DNA of 35,474 bases, taken from assembly GCF_002195995.1 (NCBI RefSeq), contig NZ_NHON01000044.1, positions 14,786 to 50,259 on the forward strand. The letters are read 5' to 3'. The first letter of the stretch is position 1. Each line of letters opens with the position of its first letter. The notes below the pieces were generated by a model. The model was given only the letters and a program-made list of their open reading frames with translations, had not been told where the DNA came from and did no database searches. This document shows, piece by piece, positions 22,573 through 30,902 of this stretch. The DNA is from Inquilinus limosus. GTDB taxonomy: Bacteria > Pseudomonadota > Alphaproteobacteria > DSM-16000 > Inquilinaceae. The position numbers and the translations under genes were made by a program.

Positions 22573-22587
22573 TATATCTTAGATATA
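22573..22587. promoter_or_regulatory. AT-rich palindromic operator candidate upstream of the dioxygenase
   Basis: TATATCT-T-AGATATA, a perfect 7-bp inverted repeat 36 bases upstream of the dioxygenase ATG, inside a 75-base AT-rich island (22560-22635) that contrasts with the GC-rich flanks. It fits the T-N11-A layout of LysR-type sites and could equally serve a GntR-type regulator. Neither regulator is encoded next door. Confidence 0.5.
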
Positions 22588-22658
22588 CATTTTTATTGAG
22601 ATCAATATATGCAATTTACATATTCTTCTTGAAATCATGCCGATGGCCGCGATCTTGA

Positions 22659-22698
22659 CCCGTGATGGCGAGGCGCGCAGCGCCGTGGCCATCACGGG
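22659..22698. other. Stem-loop in the leader of the PAP2 gene
   Basis: CCCGTGATGGC (22659-22669) pairs perfectly with GCCATCACGGG (22688-22698) across 18 bases that are themselves self-complementary (GGCGC/GCGCC). No T-tract follows, so it is not an obvious terminator; it could be an mRNA leader structure or a small repeat. The rest of 22588-22821 shows no gene. Confidence 0.45.
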
Positions 22699-22821
22699 AA
22701 AGAACCGGAGAGCCGATCTCAAAGGCCACCGGTATTACAGATCCGGGACCCTCGGATGCCCGGAACGCCGTTTCACCCGGCCGCGGTTCCGTCGTACAGG
22801 ACGGACAACTCCGGAGGGGCA

Positions 22822-23511
22822 GTGGGTCGATCGGACACCATCGCGGCAAAACGTGCCGGCTTGCTGGACCGCCCGGTCCTGGCCAGCTTCCTGGCCGTCG
22901 CCGTGCTGTGCGCCCTGCTGGTCGCCTTCGCCGACCGCCCGGCGGCGCTGTGGTTCGAGGCGCATCGCGGCTCGTCCATCATCGCCGCGGTCAAGGTCTT
23001 CACCGATATCGGCCTGGGCGTGTGGTGGTACGCGCTGGCGATCCTGGCCTGGCTGGGATACCGCTTCACCGCCTTCCTGGCCGCCCATGGCGATGTCCGC
23101 GCCCGGCGGCTGAAGCGGGCCCGCGGCTTCGGCTTCATGCTGGCGGCGCTGCTGGCCACCACCGTGACCAACTGGCTGCTGAAAGCGGTGATCGGCCGGC
23201 CGCGGCCGCGCCACCTGTTCCGCCAGGACGCCTTCGCGCCGCACCCCTTCGGCTGGGACCTGTTCTCGAACAGCTTCCCGTCCGGCCACGCCCAGACCAT
23301 GGCCACGGCGATGACGGCGCTGTGGATCCTGTTCCCGCGCTGGGGCTGGGCCTTCGCCCTGCTGGGCGGGCTGGTGGCGCTGAGCCGCGTCGTCGTCACC
23401 TCGCACTACCCCGCCGACATCGTCGCCGGCGCCTGGCTGGGCGTGGTCGTGGCCCTGGCCATGCGCCGCTGCCTGGAGGCGACCGGCGGGCCGGTGGCGA
23501 TCGCCCGATGA
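22822..23511 (+). CDS. PAP2-family membrane phosphatase
   Basis: 229 residues. I chose the GTG at 22822 because GGAGGGG lies five bases upstream; an ATG at 22756 in the same frame has no ribosome site. About six membrane helices. The three PAP2 motifs are complete: K121-x6-R128P129 (KAVIGRPRP), PSGH (153-156) and SR-x5-H-x3-D (S188, H195, D199). Such enzymes remove phosphate from lipid phosphates (phosphatidic acid, undecaprenyl pyrophosphate) or lipid A on the outer face of the inner membrane. The next gene starts 13 bases later, so the two are probably co-transcribed. Confidence 0.9.
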   Translation: MGRSDTIAAKRAGLLDRPVLASFLAVAVLCALLVAFADRPAALWFEAHRGSSIIAAVKVFTDIGLGVWWYALAILAWLGYRFTAFLAAHGDVRARRLKRARGFGFMLAALLATTVTNWLLKAVIGRPRPRHLFRQDAFAPHPFGWDLFSNSFPSGHAQTMATAMTALWILFPRWGWAFALLGGLVALSRVVVTSHYPADIVAGAWLGVVVALAMRRCLEATGGPVAIAR

Positions 23512-23524
23512 TCGGGCTGCCGCG

Positions 23525-24409
23525 ATGATGGAGCTGATCGCCGCCCTGATCCCGGTGCTGGCGCCGGTGATCGCCTCGGCCGCCGTCGGCTATGTCTGGG
23601 CCCGGTCGCGCCATCCCTTCGACCTCGGCTTCGTCACCCGCCTCGTGACCTATGTCGGGTCGCCCTGCCTGGTGTTCTCGACCCTGACCAAGTTCCACGT
23701 CCCGGCCGGCGAGATCATCGGCCAGGCCGGGCTGGCGATGCTGTCGGTCTTCGCCTGCGGCCTGGTCGGCGGGCTGGCGCTGTACCTCACCGGCCGGGCG
23801 GTGCGGCCGCTGCTGCCGACGGTGATGCTGCCGAATGCCGGCAATCTCGGCCTGCCGATCGCCTATTTCGCCTTCGGTGACGAGGGGCTGGCGCTGGCCC
23901 TGCCCTTCTCCGCCGCCATGACGCTGCTGCAGTTCACCGTCGGCGTCTCCTGCGCCTCGGGCCACAGCCGGTGGACCGAGATCCTCAAAACCCCGACGAT
24001 CTACGCCATTTTGCTGGCCATCGCCTTCGCCGCCGGCGGCATCGACGCGCCGCGCTGGCTGGGCAACGCGACCGAGCTCCTGGGCGGCGTCACCCTGCCC
24101 TTGATGCTGATCGCGCTGGGCGTGTCGCTGGCCAGCCTGCGCATCGCCAATCTCGGCCGCGCCCTGTGGCTGGCGGCGCTGCGCCTGGGCCTCGGCCTCG
24201 CCGCCGGCTACGGCGTGGTCTGGCTGTTCGCCATACCGCACCCGACCGCGGCGATCCTGATCCTGCAATCGGCGATGCCGCCGGCGGTGTTCAACTACCT
24301 GTTCGCCGCCCGCTATGGCGGCCCGGTGGAGGAGGTGGCCGGCGCCGTCGTCGTCGGCACCATCATCAGCCTGCTGACCCTGCCGGTGCTGCTGGCCGTG
24401 CTGATGTAG
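23525..24409 (+). CDS. AEC-family (auxin efflux carrier type) transporter
   Basis: 294 residues, about ten membrane helices in two halves. Family hallmarks: an N-terminal LIPVLAPVIASAAVGYVWAR helix, the discontinuous-helix motif MLPNAGNLGLPIAYFAFG (N-x-G-N-x-G-x-P), and LILQSAMPPAVFNYLFAARYGG near the C-terminus. Bacterial members export organic acids or amino-acid derivatives. The TAG stop is part of the palindromic element at 24407-24553. Confidence 0.92.
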   Translation: MMELIAALIPVLAPVIASAAVGYVWARSRHPFDLGFVTRLVTYVGSPCLVFSTLTKFHVPAGEIIGQAGLAMLSVFACGLVGGLALYLTGRAVRPLLPTVMLPNAGNLGLPIAYFAFGDEGLALALPFSAAMTLLQFTVGVSCASGHSRWTEILKTPTIYAILLAIAFAAGGIDAPRWLGNATELLGGVTLPLMLIALGVSLASLRIANLGRALWLAALRLGLGLAAGYGVVWLFAIPHPTAAILILQSAMPPAVFNYLFAARYGGPVEEVAGAVVVGTIISLLTLPVLLAVLM

Positions 24410-24553
24410 GAGCCGTCCGATAATGCTACTGGGGCGGCCGTCTGACGGCGATTTTTCCGCTTCCGGCGCTCACGGACTTGAACGTCCGCTGCGCTCCGGT
24501 TCTCAAAATCACCGCCAGCCGACTCACCCCAGCGCATTCTCGAACGGCTCCTA
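24407..24553. repeat. 147-bp palindromic element carrying the stop codons of both flanking genes
   Basis: TAGGAGCCGT (24407-24416) pairs with ACGGCTCCTA (24544-24553). Inner pairs include AATGCT..GGGG with CCCC..GCGCATT, GGCGATTTT with AAAATCACCGCC, and CCGGCGCT..GGACTTGAACGTCC. The first TAG ends the AEC transporter. The mirror-image TAG ends the small minus-strand gene at 24551-24724. Confidence 0.85.
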
Positions 24554-24724
24554 TGCCTCCTCGATCTCCTTCCGCCGGGCCTCGTAGGTCGCCGGGTCGA
24601 TCAGGCCGCGGCGGCGCATGATCTCCAGCGCCACCAGGGCCCGGCCGCGGTTGTCGTCGCCGACCGAGCCGCTTTCCGCATCCGCATCGCCGCCGGCCGC
24701 GCCGGGCTGCGCCTTCTCCGCCAT
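24551..24724 (-). CDS. 57-residue SHOCT-like small protein
   Basis: ATG at 24724, TAG at 24551. The N-terminal half is Ala/Gly/Asp-rich (MAEKAQPGAAGGDADAE). The C-terminal half NRGRALVALEIMRRRGLIDP continues into TYEARRKEIEEA, which resembles the SHOCT (short C-terminal) helical hairpin in which L-x-x-L..G-x-I-x-x-x-E/Y-x-x-K/R is conserved. SHOCT domains occur at the ends of many membrane and regulatory proteins; the role is unknown. Too short for most gene callers. Divergent from the SCO gene and convergent with the AEC gene. Confidence 0.55.
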   Translation of the reverse strand: MAEKAQPGAAGGDADAESGSVGDDNRGRALVALEIMRRRGLIDPATYEARRKEIEEA

Positions 24725-24823
24725 GATACCATCCGTCCGTTCTGCGACGCCGCGCGCGCTTCCGTCCGGAGGCCGCAGCGCCTATGACGGCAGACGATGA
24801 CGCAAGCTGGAAGGCCGGTCGAG

Positions 24824-25420
24824 ATGTGGAGGAAGCGGATCCTGCGGTCCCTGGCGCTGGCGGTGCCGGCGATCGCCATCGCGGCGGCCGTGGCCTTCTG
24901 GCTCGGCCCCCCGGGCGGCCGCGGCGTCGTCGGCCAGGGCTTCGGCTCGGTCGGCGGCCCGATCGCGCTGGTCGACCAGGCCGGCAAGCCGGTCACCGAG
25001 AAGGACTTCGCCGGCAAGGATGCGCTGATCTTCTTCGGCTTCACCAACTGCCCCGACGTCTGCCCGACCGAGCTGTCGACCATGGCGGCGGCGCTGGACA
25101 CGCTGGGGTCGAAGGCCGAGGGCGTGGTGCCGGTGTTCATCACCGTCGACCCGGAGCGCGACACGCCCGAGGTGGTCGGCCAGTACGCCCAGGCCTTCTA
25201 TCCCCGCATGGTCGGCCTGACCGGGTCGGCCGACCAGATCGCCGCGGCGGCCAAGGCCTTCCGGGTCTACTACAAGAAGGCGCCGCAGCCGGACGGCTCC
25301 TACTCGATGGACCACACCGCCTTCACCTATCTGATGGGGCCGGACTGGCAGGTGCTGGACGTGCTGCCGCCGCAGCTGTCGCCGCAGGCGATGGCCGAAC
25401 GCATCGGCAAACAATTATAA
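24824..25420 (+). CDS. SCO1/SenC-family copper chaperone for cytochrome oxidase
   Basis: 198 residues from the ATG at 24824; an ATG at 24797 adds nine residues. One N-terminal membrane anchor (about residues 8-28), the rest in the periplasm. Thioredoxin-like fold with the Cu-binding C76-x3-C80 (NCPDVCPTE) and the distal H164 (MDHTAF). The segments FFGFTNCPDVCPTEL, FITVDPERDTPEVV and YSMDHTAFTYLMGP are all canonical. It delivers copper to the CuA site of subunit II of aa3-type oxidase, or acts as a thiol reductase there. No oxidase genes are nearby. Confidence 0.95.
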   Translation: MWRKRILRSLALAVPAIAIAAAVAFWLGPPGGRGVVGQGFGSVGGPIALVDQAGKPVTEKDFAGKDALIFFGFTNCPDVCPTELSTMAAALDTLGSKAEGVVPVFITVDPERDTPEVVGQYAQAFYPRMVGLTGSADQIAAAAKAFRVYYKKAPQPDGSYSMDHTAFTYLMGPDWQVLDVLPPQLSPQAMAERIGKQL

Positions 25421-25499
25421 CCGGCCACGAAGCGGGTTGCGTTCCCGCCGGGCGTGCTATCGTGGCCGCCAACCTGATTTCCGCTCTCGGAGTTGCCCC

Positions 25500-25982
25500 A
25501 TGACCCTTCGCCACGCCGTCCTGGCCGGGATCGCCTTCCTCGTCCTCAACGGCTGCTCCGACCGCGAGGCGCGGCAGCAGCAGGCGCTGACGGCCCAGAG
25601 CGACCTGGTCGGGCTGAGCGAGGCGCGGCTGCTGTCCTGCGCCGGCACGCCGTCCCGCAGCCGTGCCGACGGCAACACCCATTACCTGACCTATCAGAGC
25701 GCCGGCATGTCCGCGGACGAGGCCGCCGGCGTCGGCGGCTTCGGCGGCTCGGGCGGGACCGACATGGGCATCAGCCCGGTCAATGCCGGCATCGGCCAGA
25801 AGATCGGCACCAGCGCGCTCGACCCGAACTACTGCGAGGCCACCTTCACCCTGGTCGACGGCCGTGTCGCCGAGGTCCGCTACCGCACCTCCGGCGGCTA
25901 TCTCCGCACCGCCCAGTGCTCCGACATCGTCGCGCCCTGCATGGGCGGGCCCACCTTCGACCCCGGCCAGCCGAAGCCGTAA
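25500..25982 (+). CDS. Lipoprotein of unknown function
   Basis: 160 residues from the ATG at 25500 (CGGAG upstream). Type II signal peptide [19 protein letters not shown] with lipobox LNGC. The mature protein contains [18 protein letters not shown], which resembles the G-x-P turn of small outer-membrane lipoproteins of the SmpA/BamE kind. A Gly-rich loop ([10 protein letters not shown]) follows, then [22 protein letters not shown] and two more cysteines near the end, which could form disulfides. The family resemblance is weak. It lies 79 bases after the SCO gene. Confidence 0.7.
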   Translation: MTLRHAVLAGIAFLVLNGCSDREARQQQALTAQSDLVGLSEARLLSCAGTPSRSRADGNTHYLTYQSAGMSADEAAGVGGFGGSGGTDMGISPVNAGIGQKIGTSALDPNYCEATFTLVDGRVAEVRYRTSGGYLRTAQCSDIVAPCMGGPTFDPGQPKP

Positions 25983-26152
25983 GCGCATCGCCGTCGGCGG
26001 GGGAGCACAAACCGTCGCGGACCGGATGGACCGGAGCCTCGGAATCCGGGCCTTTGTTCGCGATCCGCCCGGGGCGGTTGCCGATCCCGCCCTTGGGCAC
26101 TAAAAGCGTCATACTGCAGCGCGAAAAGCGCCGTCCGATGGAGTGCGAGCCG

Positions 26153-26902
26153 ATGAAGATCCTGGTCCCGGTCAAACGGGTGATCGACTTCAACGTCAAG
26201 GTCCGGGTCAAGGCCGACGGGTCCGGCGTCGACATGGCCAACGTCAAGATGTCGATGAACCCCTTCGACGAGATCTCGGTCGAGGAGGCGATCCGCGCCA
26301 AGGAGGCCGGCAAGGCGACCGAGGTCGTGGCCGTGTCGGTCGGCCCGGCCCAGGCGCAGGAGACGATCCGCACCGCGCTGGCGATGGGTGCCGACCGCGG
26401 CATCCTGGTGCAGACCGATGTCGAGCTGCAGCCCCTGGCCGTGGCCAAGATCCTGAAGGCGCTGGTCGACAAGGAACAGCCGCAGCTGGTGATCCTGGGC
26501 AAGCAGGCGATCGACGACGACGCCAACCAGACCGGCCAGGCGCTGGCTGCCCTGCTGGGCTGGGGCCAGGCGACCTTCGCCTCGAAGCTGGTGCTGGAGG
26601 ACGGCGCCGCCCTGGTGACGCGCGAAGTCGATGGCGGGCTCGAGACCATCCGGGTCAAGCTGCCGGCGATCATCACCACCGACCTGCGCCTGAACGAGCC
26701 GCGCTACGCCTCGCTGCCGAACATCATGAAGGCGAAGAAGAAGCAGCTCGACACCGTCAGCCCGGCCGATCTCGGCGTCGACCCGGCGCCGCGGCTGAAG
26801 ACGCTGAAGGTGGCCGAGCCGCCGAAGCGCAAGGGCGGCGTCAAGGTCGCCAGCGTGCAGGAGCTGGTGGCCAAGCTGAAGACCGAAGCGCGCGTGATCT
26901 GA
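26153..26902 (+). CDS. etfB: Electron transfer flavoprotein, beta subunit
   Basis: 249 residues from the ATG at 26153 (GGAG ten bases upstream). The start [20 protein letters not shown] and the AMP-binding region ([22 protein letters not shown]) are diagnostic. The [21 protein letters not shown] recognition loop that contacts partner dehydrogenases is intact; its middle Leu is the anchor residue. With EtfA it carries electrons from acyl-CoA and other flavin dehydrogenases to ETF-ubiquinone oxidoreductase. It overlaps nothing and is followed by etfA after 17 bases. Confidence 0.97.
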   Translation: MKILVPVKRVIDFNVKVRVKADGSGVDMANVKMSMNPFDEISVEEAIRAKEAGKATEVVAVSVGPAQAQETIRTALAMGADRGILVQTDVELQPLAVAKILKALVDKEQPQLVILGKQAIDDDANQTGQALAALLGWGQATFASKLVLEDGAALVTREVDGGLETIRVKLPAIITTDLRLNEPRYASLPNIMKAKKKQLDTVSPADLGVDPAPRLKTLKVAEPPKRKGGVKVASVQELVAKLKTEARVI

Positions 26903-26919
26903 GGGCGGGGGACCAAGAC

Positions 26920-27858
26920 ATGTCGATCCTGATCGTTGCCGACCACGACAACGCCACCCTGAAGCCCGCCACGCTGCACGCCGTCACCGCGGCGCAGAAG
27001 ATCGGCGGCGACATCCATGTGCTGGTCGCCGGCGCCGGCGCCCGCCCGGCGGCCGACGCCGCGGCCAAGGTGGCCGGCGTGGCGAAGGTGCTGCTGGCCG
27101 AGGCCCCGGCGCTGGAGCACCAGCTGGCCGAGACCGTGGCGCCGCTGGTCGTCGACCTCGCCAAGGGCTACAGCCATGTGCTGGCCACCGCGACCAGCGC
27201 TGGCAAGAACCTGATGCCGCGCGTCGCCGCCCTGCTCGACGTGCAGCAGATCTCCGAGATCACCGCGGTCGACGGGCCGGACACCTTCGAGCGGCCGATC
27301 TATGCCGGCAACGCCATCGCCACGGTGCAGTCTTCCGACCCGATCAAGGTGATCACCGTGCGCGGCACCGCCTTCGAGGCGGCGGCGGCCGAAGGCGGCT
27401 CGGCCGCGGTCGAGGCGGTCGAGGCCAAGGCCGATGCCGGGCTGTCGAGCTTCGTCGGCCAGGAGCTGAGCAAGTCCGAGCGGCCGGAGCTGACCTCGGC
27501 CCGGATCATCATCTCCGGCGGCCGCGCCATGGGCTCCTCCGAGAACTTCAAGATCCTCGAGGGCATCGCCGACCATCTCGGCGCCGCGATCGGCGCCAGC
27601 CGCGCCGCGGTCGACGCCGGCTACGTGCCGAACGACTACCAGGTCGGCCAGACCGGCAAGGTGGTGGCGCCGGACCTGTACATCGCCGTCGGCATCTCCG
27701 GCGCGATCCAGCACCTGGCCGGCATGAAGGACAGCAAGGTCATCGTCGCCATCAACAAGGACGAGGAGGCGCCGATCTTCCAGGTCGCCGATTACGGCCT
27801 GGTCGGCGACCTGTTCAAGCTGATCCCGGAGCTGGAGGCCGAGCTCAAGAAGGCCTGA
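26920..27858 (+). CDS. etfA: Electron transfer flavoprotein, alpha subunit
   Basis: 312 residues from the ATG at 26920, with a G-rich ribosome site. N-terminal domain [22 protein letters not shown], read in parts. The C-terminal FAD-binding domain has the SGGRAMGS and [23 protein letters not shown] motifs, then [25 protein letters not shown]. It forms the etfBA operon with the preceding gene and is followed by a strong intrinsic terminator. Confidence 0.97.
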   Translation: MSILIVADHDNATLKPATLHAVTAAQKIGGDIHVLVAGAGARPAADAAAKVAGVAKVLLAEAPALEHQLAETVAPLVVDLAKGYSHVLATATSAGKNLMPRVAALLDVQQISEITAVDGPDTFERPIYAGNAIATVQSSDPIKVITVRGTAFEAAAAEGGSAAVEAVEAKADAGLSSFVGQELSKSERPELTSARIIISGGRAMGSSENFKILEGIADHLGAAIGASRAAVDAGYVPNDYQVGQTGKVVAPDLYIAVGISGAIQHLAGMKDSKVIVAINKDEEAPIFQVADYGLVGDLFKLIPELEAELKKA

Positions 27859-27890
27859 TCCGGCCCTTCGGACCACCCTCGCGACGCTTG

Positions 27891-27919
27891 AAGGCGCATC
27901 CTCCGGGATGCGCCTTTTT
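27891..27919 (+). terminator. Intrinsic terminator of the etfBA operon
   Basis: Perfect 11-bp stem AAGGCGCATCC (27891-27901) / GGATGCGCCTT (27906-27916) with loop TCCG and a TTTTT tail at 27915-27919. Confidence 0.9.
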
Positions 27920-27969
27920 GCTGCCGGCGGATGCATAGCGGGATAGGGCGGGCGGCCCTCCGGTTCCGC

Positions 27970-27999
27970 TTGACAGGACCGGCCGGTTGTCCGCTGCTA
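27970..27999 (+). promoter_or_regulatory. Possible promoter of the sugar cassette
   Basis: TTGACA at 27970-27975 in the 208 bases between the etf terminator and the ATG at 28128; CTGCTA lies 18 bases further on as a poor -10. Nothing else was seen in this gap. Confidence 0.3.
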
Positions 28000-28127
28000 G
28001 GGCGTTTTCGACCACCGATTGCGGATCGCTGATTTGCCGACCGTGCTGCGCCACGACGAAGGAACCACCGGCAGGCGCCGGGCCGGGCCGCGCGCGCGAC
28101 CGCAGAGCCCCGGAAGGATTCGCCCGC

Positions 28128-28904
28128 ATGGCGGATGAGACGCAGCACTACTCCGTCTTCATCGAGGGCGAGACCCTCGACCTCTGCGTCCCGTCCGAGG
28201 CGGCGATCACCGATGGCTGGGCCGACTGGTTCAACGACGCGAAGACGACGCGCTGGCTGGCCCAGGGCATCTACCCGAACCATGTCGAGGACCAGCGCGG
28301 CTTCCTCGAATCGATCCGCAAGCGCGACCGCTTCGCCGCCCTGATCTGCGGCAAGGGTGGCGGCCCGCTGCATGGCATCATCTCGCTGTCGGCGATCGAC
28401 TGGGTCGCCCGCTCGGCCCAGATCTCGCTGGTGGTCGGCAACCCGCCGCCGGCCCGCCAGCTGATGCAGCTGGAGGCGATGGCCCGGGTGACCGAGCATG
28501 CCTTCCAGCGCATGGGGCTGGACCGGGTGTGGGCCGGCCAGGCCCATCCCGGCCTGGCGCGCTGGAACCAGTGGCTGGAGCTGCTCGGCTACTACACCGA
28601 CGGGATCATGCGGCGCGGCTTCGTCAAGGGGCGGGAGACGGTCAGCAACGCCGTGATGATCTGCTGCCTGCACCAGGATTACGAGGCGGTGAAGGCCCGG
28701 CGCGGCGGGCAGTTCTGGCCCGGCAACGACGTCATGCTGAAGCTGATCGCCGCACTGCCGCGGCAGGGCTTCGCCACCCGGCTGGGCGAGTTCCTCGACC
28801 GCGAGCTGCCGCTGTACAAGACCGAGCTCGAGGCGCTGGAGCGCCGTGTCCTGGAGGACGAGGGCGCCGGGGCCGCGCCGAAGCGCCGCCTGGCCGGATC
28901 TTGA
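28128..28904 (+). CDS. GNAT-family N-acetyltransferase, sugar-modification type
   Basis: 258 residues; GGAAGGA lies ten bases before the ATG. The N-terminal 185 residues fit the GNAT_3 pattern of sugar acetyltransferases: EGETLDLCVPSEAAITDGW, WFNDAKTTRWLAQGIYPNH, then ISLVVGNPPPARQLMQLEAM and AFQRMGLDRVWAGQAHPGLARWNQWLELLGY, read in parts. About 70 more residues follow (QFWPGNDVMLKLI, RELPLYKTELEALERRVL), helical and of unknown role. It is the first gene of a four-gene cassette and its TGA overlaps the TTG start of the next gene. Likely acetylates an amino group placed on a sugar by the aminotransferase of the cassette. Confidence 0.82.
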   Translation: MADETQHYSVFIEGETLDLCVPSEAAITDGWADWFNDAKTTRWLAQGIYPNHVEDQRGFLESIRKRDRFAALICGKGGGPLHGIISLSAIDWVARSAQISLVVGNPPPARQLMQLEAMARVTEHAFQRMGLDRVWAGQAHPGLARWNQWLELLGYYTDGIMRRGFVKGRETVSNAVMICCLHQDYEAVKARRGGQFWPGNDVMLKLIAALPRQGFATRLGEFLDRELPLYKTELEALERRVLEDEGAGAAPKRRLAGS

Positions 28905-30130
28905 GCGCAGCCCCCGCCCCCTGGCGCGGCGCCACGGCGCTGGGCCTCGGCACCGCCCAGTTCGGGCTCGACTACGGCATCGCCAATGACCGCGGCATCT
29001 GCCCGCCGGAGGATGTGGCGGCGATCCTGGAGACCGCCGCCGCTTCCGGCATCGGCGTGCTGGACACCGCCCCCGCCTATGGCACCGCCGAGCAGGTGCT
29101 GGGCCAGGTGCTGCCGGCGGCGCACCGCTTCCGCATCGTCACCAAGACGCCGCATCTGGGCGGTCTGCGCCACGCCGACGAGATCGGGCGCGCGGTGCGC
29201 GACGCCTTCGCCGCATCGCGGGCGAAGCTGCGCCGCGACCGGCTGGCCGGCCTGCTGACCCACAACGCCAACGACCTGCTGCGTCCCGGCGGCGCGGCGC
29301 TGTGGGCGGCGATGACGGCGCTGAAGCGGGCCGGCGAGGTCGAGCGCATCGGCGCCTCGGTCTACAGCGCCGGGCAGCTCGCCGCCGTGCTGGAGCGCTA
29401 TCCGCTCGACCTCGTGCAGCTGCCCTGGAATGCCGTCGACGGGCGGATCGGTCCGCCGCTCCTCGCGGATCTGCGTGAGCGAGGCATCGAGCTGCACGCC
29501 CGGTCGGTCTTCCTGCAGGGGCTGCTGCTGGCCCCGCCCGCCCAGGCCGCCCGGGTGTCGCCCGCGGCCGAGGCGCTGGTCGGGCGCTGGCGCGACGCCG
29601 TCGGCGCCGCCGACCCGCTGGCCGCGGCGCTGGGCACGGTGATCGGCCGGCCGGAGATCGGCACCACCCTGGTCGGCGTCACCCGGCCGGAGGAGCTGGC
29701 CGGCATCCTGCGCGCCGTCGCCGCCGCGCCGCCGCCGATCACGATCGTGCCCTCCACCGACGACCTGGTGCTGAACCCGGCCCTGTGGCCCTCCGGCGGC
29801 CGCCCCGCTGCGATCCTGACCGGCGGCGGCGTGGCGCTGCGGCCGATGGCGTCGGGCGATGTCGCAGTGCTGGCGGTGCTGGCGAAGGAGGGTGGCGACG
29901 CCGGTGGCGCCGTGCGGCTCGGCCCGGTGGACCGCGACGCGGGCGAGGCTATGGTCGCCGTAGAGGGCGTCCCCGAGGCCTGGCGGGACGAGGCGGTGGC
30001 GCTGACGGCGCGCATGGCCTTCGAGCAGATCGGGCTGCGCCGCCTGGTGGCGGCCGAGCCCTTCCCCGGCTGGACCGCGGCCGCAGGGCGCTTCATCCTG
30101 GATGACACCAGCTATTGGGAGCGGACATGA
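28901..30130 (+). CDS. Aldo/keto reductase with C-terminal GNAT-like domain (fusion)
   Basis: 409 residues. I infer a TTG start at 28901 overlapping the previous TGA; no ATG or GTG fits before the conserved fold. Residues 12-280 are an aldo/keto reductase with the full catalytic tetrad D55, Y60 (VLDTAPAYG), K82 (VTKTP) and H121 (LLTHN), and a C-terminal GTTLVGVTRPEELAGIL NADPH segment. Residues about 310-409 (GVALRPMASGD, AFEQIGLRRLVAAEPFPGW, SYWERT at the end) look like a shortened GNAT domain without a clear acetyl-CoA loop. It overlaps the next gene by four bases (ATGA). The reductase probably acts on a keto-sugar. Confidence 0.82.
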   Translation: MSAAPAPWRGATALGLGTAQFGLDYGIANDRGICPPEDVAAILETAAASGIGVLDTAPAYGTAEQVLGQVLPAAHRFRIVTKTPHLGGLRHADEIGRAVRDAFAASRAKLRRDRLAGLLTHNANDLLRPGGAALWAAMTALKRAGEVERIGASVYSAGQLAAVLERYPLDLVQLPWNAVDGRIGPPLLADLRERGIELHARSVFLQGLLLAPPAQAARVSPAAEALVGRWRDAVGAADPLAAALGTVIGRPEIGTTLVGVTRPEELAGILRAVAAAPPPITIVPSTDDLVLNPALWPSGGRPAAILTGGGVALRPMASGDVAVLAVLAKEGGDAGGAVRLGPVDRDAGEAMVAVEGVPEAWRDEAVALTARMAFEQIGLRRLVAAEPFPGWTAAAGRFILDDTSYWERT

Positions 30131-30894
30131 CGGTGCTGGCGATCCTGCAGGCGCGGATGTCCTCGTCGCGGCTGCCCGGCAAGGTGATGGCCGACCTGCT
30201 GGGCGAGCCGATGCTGGCGCGCCAGGTCGAGCGGCTGCGGCGCTGCCGGACGCTGGACCGGCTGGTGCTGGCCACCAGCACCGAGCCCGCCGACGATGCG
30301 CTGGTGCAGCTTGCCGCCCGCATCGGCATCGACTGTTTCCGCGGCAGCCTGGACGACGTGCTGGACCGGTTCCACGCCGCCGCTTCGGGCAGCGGCGCCG
30401 ACCAGATCGTGCGCCTCACCGGCGACTGCCCGCTGATCGACCCGGGGCTGATCGACCGGCTGGTCGAGCTGCATGTCGCCGGCGGCTACGACCATTCCTG
30501 CAACACGCTGACGCCGCGCTGGCCCGACGGGCTCGATGCCGAGGTGATGCGCGCCGAGGTGCTGGAGACGGCTTGGCGCGAGGCCACGCTGTCGTCCGAC
30601 CGCGAGCACGTCACCCGCTTCATCTACACCCGGCCGGAGCGGTTCCGCCTGGGCAGCCTGGTCGGCGACACCGACCTGTCGGCCGAGCGCTGGACCGTCG
30701 ACACGCCGGAGGATTTGGCCCTGGTGCGGGCGGTCTATGCCGGGCTGTACCCGGCGAACCCGGCCTTCGGCACCGACGACATCCTGCAGTTCCTGGCGGC
30801 GCATCCGGAGATCGCCGCGCTCAACCGCGTCCACCGGCGGAACGAGGGCCTGGAGCGCTCGCTCGCCCAGGACGCCGCCTTGACCAAACCGTGA
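30127..30894 (+). CDS. SpsF-like cytidylyltransferase / glycosyltransferase family protein
   Basis: 255 residues, ATG at 30127 overlapping the previous stop (ATGA). The N-terminal nucleotide-binding motif AILQARMSSSRLPGKVM is diagnostic of the CMP-sialic-acid-synthetase / SpsF superfamily. Also present are RLTGDCPLIDPGLID and a STLxxDREHVTRFIY-type segment (LSSDREHVTRFIY), as in SpsF of Bacillus spore-coat polysaccharide synthesis. It probably activates a sugar or sugar acid with CTP. No NeuB-like synthase is in the window. Confidence 0.88.
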   Translation: MTVLAILQARMSSSRLPGKVMADLLGEPMLARQVERLRRCRTLDRLVLATSTEPADDALVQLAARIGIDCFRGSLDDVLDRFHAAASGSGADQIVRLTGDCPLIDPGLIDRLVELHVAGGYDHSCNTLTPRWPDGLDAEVMRAEVLETAWREATLSSDREHVTRFIYTRPERFRLGSLVGDTDLSAERWTVDTPEDLALVRAVYAGLYPANPAFGTDDILQFLAAHPEIAALNRVHRRNEGLERSLAQDAALTKP

Positions 30895-30902
30895 GGACCA
30901 AA

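Noticed and set aside
22756-22821. ATG at 22756 as start of the PAP2 gene
   Set aside because: No ribosome site and no signal for a longer N-terminus; GTG at 22822 has GGAGGGG at the right distance.
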